The notes under the pieces: model-generated
What the model was told of the DNA's origin: nothing
Databases searched by the model: none
What the model saw: only the letters and a program-made list of their open reading frames with translations
Origin: an uncultured Spirochaetales bacterium
GTDB lineage: Bacteria; Spirochaetota; Spirochaetia; Sphaerochaetales; Sphaerochaetaceae
Direction of reading: 5' to 3'
DNA length: 8,657 nt
Assembly: GCA_945947045.1 (NCBI GenBank)
Contig: CAMEXG010000081.1
Span: 1 to 8,657, forward strand
Shown: positions 1 to 6,083 of the stretch, in pieces
Numbering within the stretch: position 1 is the stretch's first letter
Layout of the letters: each line of letters begins with the position of its first letter
Program-made: the position numbers and the translations under genes

Positions 1-55
1 GATCTTCCATTTCTTTTTTCTTATGGAGATTACCAGATGCAAAATATAGCTTCAT
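1..55 (-). CDS. rdgB: RdgB/HAM1 family dITP/XTP pyrophosphatase, N-terminal fragment
   Basis: Only the first 18 codons are inside the window; the gene continues past its left edge. The product begins MKLYFASGNLHKKKEMED, which carries the N-terminal signature of the RdgB/HAM1 family: a short beta strand, then S/T-G-N-x-x-K, the loop that grips the nucleotide triphosphate, followed by a helix with K/E residues. Family members hydrolyse non-canonical purine NTPs (dITP, XTP) to the monophosphate and pyrophosphate and so keep damaged bases out of DNA. I chose the ATG at 55 because family members start right at this strand. The ATG at 93 is in another frame and meets a stop. No good Shine-Dalgarno sequence is visible, so translation may depend on coupling to the upstream gene, which ends 41 nt before on the same strand. 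The call rests on a short stretch but the motif is distinctive. Confidence 0.78.
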   Translation of the reverse strand, partial: MKLYFASGNLHKKKEMED

Positions 56-96
56 AGGAATAGTATGAAGCAAAATGCACAAAAAAGGAACATGGT

Positions 97-1095
97 TCAG
101 CTCTTGGCTATGATTTCAAGTAGAGTAGATGTCTCTTTTATTGCAATAGATACGGAGGATCTGGATACTTCAAGGCTGGTGGCGATTGATGTTCTAGACA
201 TGCCGCATGATGCTTTTTTTATTTCTTTCATATTATTTTTATGACACACTACTTGAGTCTGGTAGTGGTCTCTGAGTTTTCTCTTCTTTTCCTCGTCATT
301 TTCCATATTTATGTTTGCAATTAGTTTTGCCATAATGCGCCAATGTTTACTGGCTCGTGATTGAATTTCTCTTATCTTTTCTTCCTGGAATCCCAGGGCT
401 TCGTCTTTTAATGCCAAGAATCGGTTTATGGCCAATTCGTCAGTCTGCATCACTCTTGCTATGTCATAGGAATCGAAGCCTTCGGATTTTCTCGGCAATG
501 TAAGAATGAATATAAGAAATCTTTTTCTTGCCGCAGTAGTTTCAAGAGATTTTCTCAACTTTACTTCCATCTTGTTGTATATAGGATAGTCCGGCACATT
601 TTTATGCCTTGAAATAAAGTCAAATATTCCCTTGATGTCGAACTCCGAGTATATATCTTCATTTATCGTCAGGGATTCGGGTTTCTCTCTTTTTTGTATC
701 TCCAGAAACTCTACATCATCTGGAAATCTTGCGTTATACTTCGCTTCTTCCATGAAAAAAGCATTTTCCCAAAGGGTATTATGATACTTTTGGTGTTTCA
801 TTCTCCTACATCGATATTGGCATAGCTGTTTTAAGTATTGGTTGAATGTGGCGTTCGATACTTTATAAGATGCTATTATCTTGTCCAGCTCCTCTTCCAT
901 TTCAAGAAAAATGGAAGAAGCATCATCATAGGATAGATGGAGAATATCTCTGGAGACAATATAAATAAGAAGCTTGGTCCTCTCTCTGATTTCATGTTTT
1001 AATTTCTCATTTACATCTATGCCCGATGAATTGAAGTCTATGACTGTTTTGCTGAACCTTTCATCTTCTTCTCTTGATAAATAGTCCTTTTTCAT
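97..1095 (-). CDS. Unrecognised 332-aa protein, sigma-factor-like with C-terminal helix-turn-helix
   Basis: I do not recognise a named family. Residues about 40-100 look like a diverged sigma-70 region 2: hydrophobic helices, an acidic DD pair at 57-58, an aromatic-rich F-x-x-Y-L segment near 84-88, and a basic end (RCRRMK, 95-100). This resembles the same part of the sigma factor encoded at 4647-5348 (DD, then F-x-x-Y). Residues about 208-232 (YDIARVMQTDE...) could be a second DNA-binding helix pair. Residues 298-325 form a convincing helix-turn-helix (MSRTSIATSLEVSRSSVSIAI). The middle is charged and helical, with no membrane segment or signal peptide, so it is probably a cytoplasmic DNA- or RNA-polymerase-binding protein. 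The start is the ATG at 1095, preceded at 6 nt by a very strong Shine-Dalgarno sequence; a TTG in frame at 1122 would place that site inside the gene. It lies downstream of the clpX terminator and 41 nt before rdgB, so the two are probably cotranscribed. Gene real: high confidence. Function: a guess. Confidence 0.85.
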   Translation of the reverse strand: MKKDYLSREEDERFSKTVIDFNSSGIDVNEKLKHEIRERTKLLIYIVSRDILHLSYDDASSIFLEMEEELDKIIASYKVSNATFNQYLKQLCQYRCRRMKHQKYHNTLWENAFFMEEAKYNARFPDDVEFLEIQKREKPESLTINEDIYSEFDIKGIFDFISRHKNVPDYPIYNKMEVKLRKSLETTAARKRFLIFILTLPRKSEGFDSYDIARVMQTDELAINRFLALKDEALGFQEEKIREIQSRASKHWRIMAKLIANINMENDEEKKRKLRDHYQTQVVCHKNNMKEIKKASCGMSRTSIATSLEVSRSSVSIAIKETSTLLEIIAKS

Positions 1096-1101
1096 GGAAA
1101 A

Positions 1102-1110
1102 CCTCCACCT
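1102..1110 (-). promoter_or_regulatory. Strong Shine-Dalgarno site that decides the start of the 332-aa protein
   Basis: The minus strand reads AGGTGGAGG, then six bases, then ATG at 1095. This spacing is ideal and rules against the in-frame TTG at 1122, which has no comparable site in front of it. Confidence 0.8.
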
Positions 1111-1163
1111 TTTTTCATTCAAAAACAGTGCCTTAGGTGGAGATTTGTTATTAATAGTGCAAA

Positions 1164-1192
1164 TTTATAACTTAATTGTTTTTATAAGGCAA
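1164..1192 (-). promoter_or_regulatory. Possible sigma-70 promoter for the 332-aa protein and rdgB
   Basis: On the minus strand TTGCCT (1192-1187) and TATAAA (1169-1164) are 17 bases apart in an A/T-rich stretch. The -35 element matches 4 of 6 and the -10 element 5 of 6 consensus positions. It overlaps the U-tract of the clpX terminator, a compact arrangement that would restart transcription straight after termination. A/T-rich DNA throws up such matches often, so this is tentative. Confidence 0.35.
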
Positions 1193-1218
1193 AAGAAATA
1201 TCCCGGTTTCCCGGGATA
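1191..1218 (-). terminator. Rho-independent terminator of the tig-clpP-clpX operon
   Basis: An 8-bp perfect stem, TATCCCGG (1218-1211 on the minus strand) pairing with CCGGGATA (1206-1199), closes a GAAA tetraloop of the stable GNRA type. A T-rich run (TTTCTTTT, 1198-1191) follows. It begins 7 nt after the clpX stop codon, where an intrinsic terminator is expected. Confidence 0.88.
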
Positions 1219-1225
1219 GATCTAA

Positions 1226-2476
1226 TCATTTTACATCCAATAGAAGGTTGTTTTCACCGTAGACCTTAGGAACAGTACCTAGAGTTACGTTATCTTCGTC
1301 CACTACGACTTCCTTTACCCCGGGGATAGAAGGCACGTCGTAAGATATAGAGAGCATAAGATTCTCTACAATTGATCTGAGACCTCTTGCCCCTGTCTTC
1401 TGCTCATAAGACTTCTCGGCAATGGCGTTTACGGCATCTTCTGTAAACCTTAACTTGATTCCATCCAAAGCAAAAGAAGTCTCATACTGCTTTATAATAG
1501 AGTTCTTTGGTTCTGTAAGGATTCTTACAAGATCACTCTGAGAAAGGTTTTCAAGAGTAGTGTGGATAGGGAGTCTTCCGATAAATTCAGGAATAAGACC
1601 AAATTTAACAAGGTCATCTGGATGTAGTTCTTTATATAAAGCTCCAAGATCCTTCTCGTTTTTATCTTTGACAGTAGCTCCGAAGCCCATACTCGAGACA
1701 GCTGTTCTCTTTTCGATGACTTTATCTAAGCCTACGAAGGCTCCACCGCAGATAAAGAGAATGTTTGATGTGTCGATCTTCAACATCTCTTGGTTAGGAT
1801 GCTTTCTTCCACCCTGAGGAGGAACGGATGCCACTGTTCCTTCAATGATCTTCAAGAGTGCCTGCTGTACACCTTCTCCAGATACGTCTCTTGTAATCGA
1901 TACGTTTTCACCTTTTTTGGCGATCTTATCGATTTCGTCGATGAAGATTATGCCTTTTTCAGCTTTTGGAATATCGTAGTCAGCCGCCTCGATCAGTTTA
2001 AGAAGAATATTCTCTACGTCTTCTCCCACATAACCGGCTTCTGTAAGAGTAGTAGCGTCTGCGATTGCAAAGGGAACGTTAAGCTTCTTTGCCAATGTTC
2101 TGGCAAGAAGAGTCTTGCCTGTCCCTGTAGGACCTATGATCAAGATGTTGGACTTATCCAGTTCTACACCCGAATCTTTGATTTTATCTTGATACTTTAT
2201 TCTCTTGTAGTGGTTGTAGACAGCGACGGAGAGAACTCTCTTTGCTGCATCTTGTCCAATGACATATTGATCAAGATATTTCTTGATTTCCTCAGGTGTC
2301 GGAATCTCAAGATCCTGGAATTCATCGTTATCGCCTCCCCCCGTTTGTTCTTTGAGAATATCGGAGCAGGTTTTAATACAACTTTCGCAGATACAAACTC
2401 CAGGACCGTTCACCATCCTGATTGTTCCGTCATTCGGACGACCGCAGAATGAACAGTATTTAGCGTTTCTAGCCAT
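1226..2476 (-). CDS. clpX: ATP-dependent Clp protease ATP-binding subunit ClpX
   Basis: ClpX is the AAA+ hexameric unfoldase that recognises tagged or damaged proteins and threads them into ClpP in the cytoplasm. At 416 residues it has normal family length. In order: an N-terminal zinc-binding domain with C8, C11, C30 and C33; Walker A GPTGTGKT (115-122); pore loop GYVG (148-151); Walker B IIFIDEID (176-183); the RKH substrate loop (224-226); the ClpP-docking loop MGFGA (263-267), with Met where Ile is common; arginine-finger segment EFIGR (297-301); and sensor 2 GARGLR (362-367). All catalytic parts are intact. The ATG overlaps the last 8 nt of clpP (stop TAG at 2471-2469), so the two are translationally coupled. 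It is the last gene of the operon, followed by a strong terminator. Confidence 0.98.
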   Translation of the reverse strand: MARNAKYCSFCGRPNDGTIRMVNGPGVCICESCIKTCSDILKEQTGGGDNDEFQDLEIPTPEEIKKYLDQYVIGQDAAKRVLSVAVYNHYKRIKYQDKIKDSGVELDKSNILIIGPTGTGKTLLARTLAKKLNVPFAIADATTLTEAGYVGEDVENILLKLIEAADYDIPKAEKGIIFIDEIDKIAKKGENVSITRDVSGEGVQQALLKIIEGTVASVPPQGGRKHPNQEMLKIDTSNILFICGGAFVGLDKVIEKRTAVSSMGFGATVKDKNEKDLGALYKELHPDDLVKFGLIPEFIGRLPIHTTLENLSQSDLVRILTEPKNSIIKQYETSFALDGIKLRFTEDAVNAIAEKSYEQKTGARGLRSIVENLMLSISYDVPSIPGVKEVVVDEDNVTLGTVPKVYGENNLLLDVK

Positions 2477-3074
2477 CTTTTCTTCTCATCACCTTATCAG
2501 CAATTCCATAGGCTACAGCTTCTTCTGCATCCATGAAAAAGTCTCTTTCTATATCTTTGGTCACTTCCTCGACACTTTTATCTGTATGATGGGCAAGAAT
2601 TGAAGTAGTGATCTTCTTTATTCTCTGCATCTCTTTGTTTGTTACCAAAATGTCGGAAGACTGACCTTCAGCTCCGCCAGAAGGCTGGTGAATCATGACT
2701 CTGGAGTAGGGAAGGACAAATCTGGAACCCTTTTCACCTCCAGCGAGAATCAATGCAGCCATTGAACATGCCTGCCCTATACATATTGTGGAGACCGGGC
2801 AGGATATATACTGCATTGTGTCGTAGATTGCAAGACCAGCAGTAACACTGCCCCCTGGAGAGTTAATATAAAGGTTTACTTCTTTTTTAGGATTTTCACT
2901 CTCTAGGAAAATAAGCTGAGCCACAACCAAATCAGCCATGGCGTCGTTTATCTCTCCATCTACAAAGATAATCCTGTCTTTTAAGAGACGGGAAAAGATG
3001 TCGTAAGTACGTTCCCCGGTTCCGGATTGCTCCAGAACATAGGGGACATATGTATTCATTTTAGGATTAGACAA
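2469..3074 (-). CDS. clpP: ATP-dependent Clp protease proteolytic subunit ClpP
   Basis: ClpP is the serine peptidase that forms the double-heptamer degradation chamber working with ClpX. At 201 residues it has typical length. The catalytic triad is visible: Ser104 in GQACSMAA, His129 in MIHQPSGG, and Asp178 in ERDFFMD. The substrate-strand motif NSPGGSVTAG (71-80) is also present. I chose the TTG at 3074 as start, giving an N-terminus MSNPKMNTYVPYV, because an AGAGGAG Shine-Dalgarno sequence sits exactly 6 nt before it. The ATG at 3059 would have no ribosome site at usable distance. The TTG lies 3 nt after the tig stop, and the ribosome site lies within the last tig codons, so clpP translation should depend on tig translation. 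Cys103 beside the active serine is not unusual in the family. Confidence 0.97.
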   Translation of the reverse strand: MSNPKMNTYVPYVLEQSGTGERTYDIFSRLLKDRIIFVDGEINDAMADLVVAQLIFLESENPKKEVNLYINSPGGSVTAGLAIYDTMQYISCPVSTICIGQACSMAALILAGGEKGSRFVLPYSRVMIHQPSGGAEGQSSDILVTNKEMQRIKKITTSILAHHTDKSVEEVTKDIERDFFMDAEEAVAYGIADKVMRRKDG

Positions 3075-3077
3075 ATC

Positions 3078-4424
3078 TTACTCCTCTGAAGGGTTCATGA
3101 ATGCTTCGAAACTTACAGTCTCGCCATCCTTAAATGTGTTGTTTGCAAGAAGGAATGGGACTGTTTCTGAATACTGCATTTCATCTTTGATGACAGTCTT
3201 CAAATAATCCTTCTGCTCATCTGTATATGAATCCTTGATTTCTTCCTTACACTTTGCTTCGTAAGCTTCTTCGTCGATCTTGAAGTTTTCCTTCTTTCTG
3301 ATTGCATCAAGAATCATCTGCTTCTTCAAGTCTTCTGAGATAGGCTCCTTCCAGCTTTCCATAAGTGTTTCTTTTCCACTTCCCTGGATCTGGAGATAAG
3401 ATACGAACTGCTCCTCAGGAATTCCCATCTGGCTTACAAATCTCTGCCAATGGTTTTCTGATTCATAATCGATCATGCTCTTAGGAATAGAGATGACGGC
3501 ATTCTTTGCAACAGCTTTGATGATTGCGTCAGCCTTAACGTTCTTCATAGCTTCTTCAAGTCTCTTCTCGAAATCTGCCCTGATTCCAGCCTTCAATTCA
3601 TCAACTGTCTTATACTCTTCCTTTACATCCTGTGCAAAGTCGTCGTCCAACTCAGGAATGTCGCGGTATTTGACTTCATTTACCTTGACGTGGAGTTTGA
3701 GAGTCTTGCCCTTAAGAGTATCATTTGGCTCATCTTCGCCATATGTCTTGTCGAAAGTCTTCTCTTCTCCGGCAGCCATACCGATGATGTCAGAGTCAAT
3801 CTTGTAGCGGTTGTATCCACTGCCTACTGTGAAAGTGAAGTCAGAAGTCTTTGATTCTTCGATTTCATTGCCATTCTCGTCAAGTTCAGCTACATCGATC
3901 TTTACAATGTTTCCATCTTCGACGGCTCCGTCCTTTCTGACGACCATTGCATTCTGTTCCTGAAGTCTCTTGATCTCCTTGTCTACATCTTCGTCTGTCA
4001 CTTCAGCCTTCTTGACTTCAACTTCAAGTCCTGTGTACTGGGGAAGATCGAACTTTGGATAGATGTCATACTTTACGGTGAATGTAATGTCACTGTCTTT
4101 CTTGAATGGGAGAAGAGTCTCTTCGTCCTGAAGTTCAGGAACTGAATAAGGGAGAGGTTTCTGGCTCTCTTCCAAAGTTTCGATGGTCTCCTTCAAGTTC
4201 TCTTCCATGCAGTCGAATGTGGATTCTTCTCTGATTCCCTGGCCATACTTTCTTTCAACGACAGATGCAGGTACGTGACCCTTTCTGAAGCCTGGCATTT
4301 CAATTGTCTTGGCATATTTGTTGAGCTTTGCCTGATATGCCTTCTCGATAGTTGCAGCATCAATTGTAAGTGTAAGTGATGCCTGACTGTTTTCCAGTTC
4401 CTTAACGTTCTTCTCGGTTACCAT
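3078..4424 (-). CDS. tig: Trigger factor (ribosome-associated chaperone), PPIase site apparently degenerate
   Basis: Trigger factor sits at the ribosome exit tunnel and shields nascent chains. At 448 residues it is close to the family norm (E. coli 432). The N-terminal ribosome-binding domain carries the signature GFRKGHVP (45-52). A FKBP-like domain spans about 165-255, and the C-terminal helical arms (about 256-448) form the chaperone cradle. The FKBP part keeps the fold landmarks (SDFTFTVGSG, AGEEKTFD, LKGKTLKLHV), but the stretch matching E. coli IPGFEDG reads RYKIDSD here, so the aromatic known to be needed for isomerase activity (E. coli F198) is Ile209. The family's later active-site Tyr also seems absent in YGEDEPND. 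Holdase function should remain. The start ATG has AAGGGAG 7 nt upstream. First gene of tig-clpP-clpX, the classic folding-degradation operon. Confidence 0.96.
   Translation of the reverse strand: MVTEKNVKELENSQASLTLTIDAATIEKAYQAKLNKYAKTIEMPGFRKGHVPASVVERKYGQGIREESTFDCMEENLKETIETLEESQKPLPYSVPELQDEETLLPFKKDSDITFTVKYDIYPKFDLPQYTGLEVEVKKAEVTDEDVDKEIKRLQEQNAMVVRKDGAVEDGNIVKIDVAELDENGNEIEESKTSDFTFTVGSGYNRYKIDSDIIGMAAGEEKTFDKTYGEDEPNDTLKGKTLKLHVKVNEVKYRDIPELDDDFAQDVKEEYKTVDELKAGIRADFEKRLEEAMKNVKADAIIKAVAKNAVISIPKSMIDYESENHWQRFVSQMGIPEEQFVSYLQIQGSGKETLMESWKEPISEDLKKQMILDAIRKKENFKIDEEAYEAKCKEEIKDSYTDEQKDYLKTVIKDEMQYSETVPFLLANNTFKDGETVSFEAFMNPSEE
3081..3087 (-). promoter_or_regulatory. Shine-Dalgarno site of clpP, embedded in the end of tig
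   Basis: The minus strand reads AGAGGAG within the last two sense codons of tig, followed by six bases (TAAGAT, which contains the tig stop) and TTG. This fixes the clpP start at the TTG of 3074 and implies translational coupling. Confidence 0.8.
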
Positions 4425-4507
4425 CTTTGGTCTCCCTTAATGATTTTTTATTTCTAAAATAACACGCCGTAGCAGCTAATAAATATATACGTTTTCCCAT
4501 ACCTTTG

Positions 4508-4535
4508 TATATAGGTGCACTTTTAGCCGCCACAA
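4508..4535 (-). promoter_or_regulatory. Weak candidate promoter for tig-clpP-clpX
   Basis: TTGTGG (4535-4530) and TATATA (4513-4508) lie 16 bases apart on the minus strand, about 85 nt before the tig start. The -35 match is poor. No CIRCE-type heat-shock inverted repeat (TTAGCACTC...GAGTGCTAA) is visible in the region. Another A/T-rich -10-like box lies nearer to tig (about 4480-4490), so the exact promoter is uncertain. Confidence 0.25.
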
Positions 4536-4553
4536 AAGGAAAAATAAACGTTC

Positions 4554-4581
4554 TTGAAAAAAAAGGCAAATACTTTATATT
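4554..4581 (+). promoter_or_regulatory. Likely sigma-70 promoter of the sigma-lipoprotein-rarA gene set
   Basis: TTGAAA (4554-4559) and TATATT (4576-4581) are separated by 16 bases, each matching 5 of 6 consensus positions, in a strongly A/T-rich setting. The predicted transcript starts near 4588, leaving a leader of about 60 nt before the ATG at 4647. Confidence 0.5.
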
Positions 4582-4588
4582 TTTTATT

Positions 4589-4613
4589 CACTAGGACATA
4601 AATTGACCTACTG
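4589..4613 (+). promoter_or_regulatory. Imperfect 25-bp dyad, candidate operator or leader hairpin
   Basis: CACTAGGACA (4589-4598) and TGACCTACTG (4604-4613) are inverted repeats matching at 8 of 10 positions around the spacer TAAAT. The dyad begins at or just after the predicted transcription start of the sigma gene, where a repressor would block initiation or elongation. No regulator can be named from the sequence. Confidence 0.4.
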
Positions 4614-4634
4614 GGTATGTAAGACTGTTTCCAT

Positions 4635-4639
4635 AGGAG
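4635..4639 (+). promoter_or_regulatory. Shine-Dalgarno site that decides the sigma factor start
   Basis: AGGAG at 4635-4639 is 7 nt before the ATG at 4647 but only 1 nt before the ATG at 4641, so the second ATG is the likely initiator. Confidence 0.7.
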
Positions 4640-4646
4640 AATGAGT

Positions 4647-5348
4647 ATGGCTACAGTCTACGAATTGGCAAAAGAAGCAAGCTGTGACAGAAGAAAGGAA
4701 AATGAGTTTATCGTAATGATGGAGCCTAAAGTCAAAAAAGTCGCCAATAAGTATATCAACTCTGTCAAAGGTGCGTCGGAGTACAGAGATGATATCGAGA
4801 ATGCGGCGAGAGTCGGAATCCACAGTGCATTGATGAGATTCGACTTCTCTTACTCCGGCTTTGATTCATACATGGAAAGAGCCATGAATATTGAGGTGAG
4901 ATCTTTTCTTTGCGATAGTCTCAGGACGATTCGCATTCCAAAGCACATGATCGAGTCCATAAGGCGTTATAGAAATGGGGAAGATGTTTATCTCTCTATT
5001 GAGAAAGAAAAAAAGATCAAGGAGGCGATAAAAAGGGAAGATTGTTTATCTCTCGATGCGTCTTATACAGATAAAGAGGAAGGTAGAACACTCTCTGAAG
5101 TTATTCCTTCCACCACTACTGTCGAGGATGAATATGACAAAATAGAATCTCAATTAGAATTGGAAAGAGCCTTCAGTTCTTTAAGCCGCGACGAGATGTA
5201 TATAATAGCTACATCATACGGCGTAATGAATCATCAGAAGAAAAATGTAAAAGCTGTCGCCGATGAACTGGGAGTAAGTGTAGGGACGGTTGCCAAGAGA
5301 AAGAAGGATGGTATCAGAAAACTCCGTTCTTGCCTCCTTGCCGGCTAA
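4647..5348 (+). CDS. RNA polymerase sigma-70 family factor, RpoD-like (no region 1.1)
   Basis: This 233-residue protein directs RNA polymerase to a promoter class that cannot be named from sequence. Region 2 spans about 21-95: the DDIENAARVGIHSALMRFD stretch (48-66) aligns with the core-binding helix of RpoD, and GFDSYMERAM (71-80) with the -10-melting helix. RTIRIPKHMIESI (93-105) is a near copy of the RpoD region 2.4/3.0 junction. A short region 3 follows, including SLDASYTDKEEGRTLSEVIP (135-154), reminiscent of the region 3.2 finger of group 1-3 sigma factors. Region 4 (about 170-230) ends in a helix-turn-helix, VKAVADELGVSVGTVAKRKKDGIRKLR, for -35 recognition. The absence of region 1.1 and the short length point to an alternative sigma, not the housekeeping one. 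No anti-sigma factor gene is evident next to it; the next gene encodes a lipoprotein, 43 nt downstream on the same strand. Sigma class is uncertain. Confidence 0.93.
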   Translation: MATVYELAKEASCDRRKENEFIVMMEPKVKKVANKYINSVKGASEYRDDIENAARVGIHSALMRFDFSYSGFDSYMERAMNIEVRSFLCDSLRTIRIPKHMIESIRRYRNGEDVYLSIEKEKKIKEAIKREDCLSLDASYTDKEEGRTLSEVIPSTTTVEDEYDKIESQLELERAFSSLSRDEMYIIATSYGVMNHQKKNVKAVADELGVSVGTVAKRKKDGIRKLRSCLLAG

Positions 5349-5391
5349 AAGGATTGTAGACCATAAATAAAGAAGAAAGTATCCTAGAGTC

Positions 5392-6081
5392 ATGTGGAGA
5401 TTTCTGGCTCTTATTACTGCTGTTTTTCTTTTGACTCTCTCTTCCTGTGCCACAGGAAATAACGGAGAAGAAAAAGAGATTGTATCTGTTGAACGAGAGA
5501 GGGCTGCCATGGAGCTTTTATCCTTGGATATGTTTTCGTCTCTTTCTTCTTTTTCTTTTGACTCCGAAATATTGGCGGAGGCTCTTCCTTCTTCTTTCTC
5601 AGCCTATGAAGAATATGTGCCTTCCTATGATGATTTGGAAAACAAGTATCTTTGTGATGTAGCGGATATAGCCGCGGAAGCAGTGGAAAACTATATGCCT
5701 GTCATCAAAGAAAATGCTTTGGAATTGGCAAAAGATCCTTTGGACTATATCAAGGGGGATACAACCTTTTCAAATGCTTTGAGGTCTAAAGTCAGAGGTG
5801 AGCTTTCGTCTGTGATTCTCGATACTCTTCAAAATAAGAGTTCGGATTTAGAAGAAAGCTTCTCAGATGTATCAAAAATATTCGACGAAATAAGAAAAGG
5901 ATATGCATCCCTTGAAAGCGTAGGGAAAGGCGAGTACATACCAAAAGCGGAGAGCATTAATCTTGATGTAGTATCCATCATAGTCAGCGACGAGTTTTTC
6001 AATAAGTTGGGCAGAGAAGAAAAAATACTAAAGAATACACCTGTTTCCTCTGATTCGCCTTATTCTGTTTTCTGGGAGTAA
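5392..6081 (+). CDS. Putative lipoprotein of unknown function
   Basis: A 229-residue protein with a bacterial lipoprotein signal: positively charged start (MWR), hydrophobic core, and lipobox L16-S17-S18-C19, so it should be lipidated at Cys19 and carried to the periplasmic face of a membrane. The rest is acidic and mostly helical, with no further membrane segment. Residues about 92-150 (AAEAVENYMPVIKENALELAKD..., then a K-G-D-T-T-F-S-N-A-L segment) faintly recall the DUF4197 family of exported proteins, but this is an impression from pattern only. The ATG has only a weak ribosome site (AGAG very close), which may mean low expression. The stop codon is 2 nt before rarA, and the rarA ribosome site lies in its last codons, so the two are coupled. 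What an exported protein does beside a sigma factor and a replication ATPase is not clear. Confidence 0.88.
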   Translation: MWRFLALITAVFLLTLSSCATGNNGEEKEIVSVERERAAMELLSLDMFSSLSSFSFDSEILAEALPSSFSAYEEYVPSYDDLENKYLCDVADIAAEAVENYMPVIKENALELAKDPLDYIKGDTTFSNALRSKVRGELSSVILDTLQNKSSDLEESFSDVSKIFDEIRKGYASLESVGKGEYIPKAESINLDVVSIIVSDEFFNKLGREEKILKNTPVSSDSPYSVFWE

Positions 6082-6083
6082 TT

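Noticed and set aside
1096..1122. TTG start that would lengthen the 332-aa protein by nine residues
   Set aside because: The added codons contain the strong Shine-Dalgarno sequence of the ATG at 1095, so they are leader, not coding.
1790..2452. 220-codon open frame on the plus strand opposite clpX
   Set aside because: It is fully antisense to a well-conserved clpX, has no ribosome site that I can see, and its Cys/Phe-rich product looks like a shadow translation.
4641..4646. ATG at 4641 as start of the sigma factor
   Set aside because: It is only 1 nt from the AGGAG ribosome site; the ATG at 4647 has proper 7-nt spacing.
4425..4646. CIRCE heat-shock operator in the tig/sigma intergenic region
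   Set aside because: I found no TTAGCACTC/GAGTGCTAA-like inverted repeat on either strand there.
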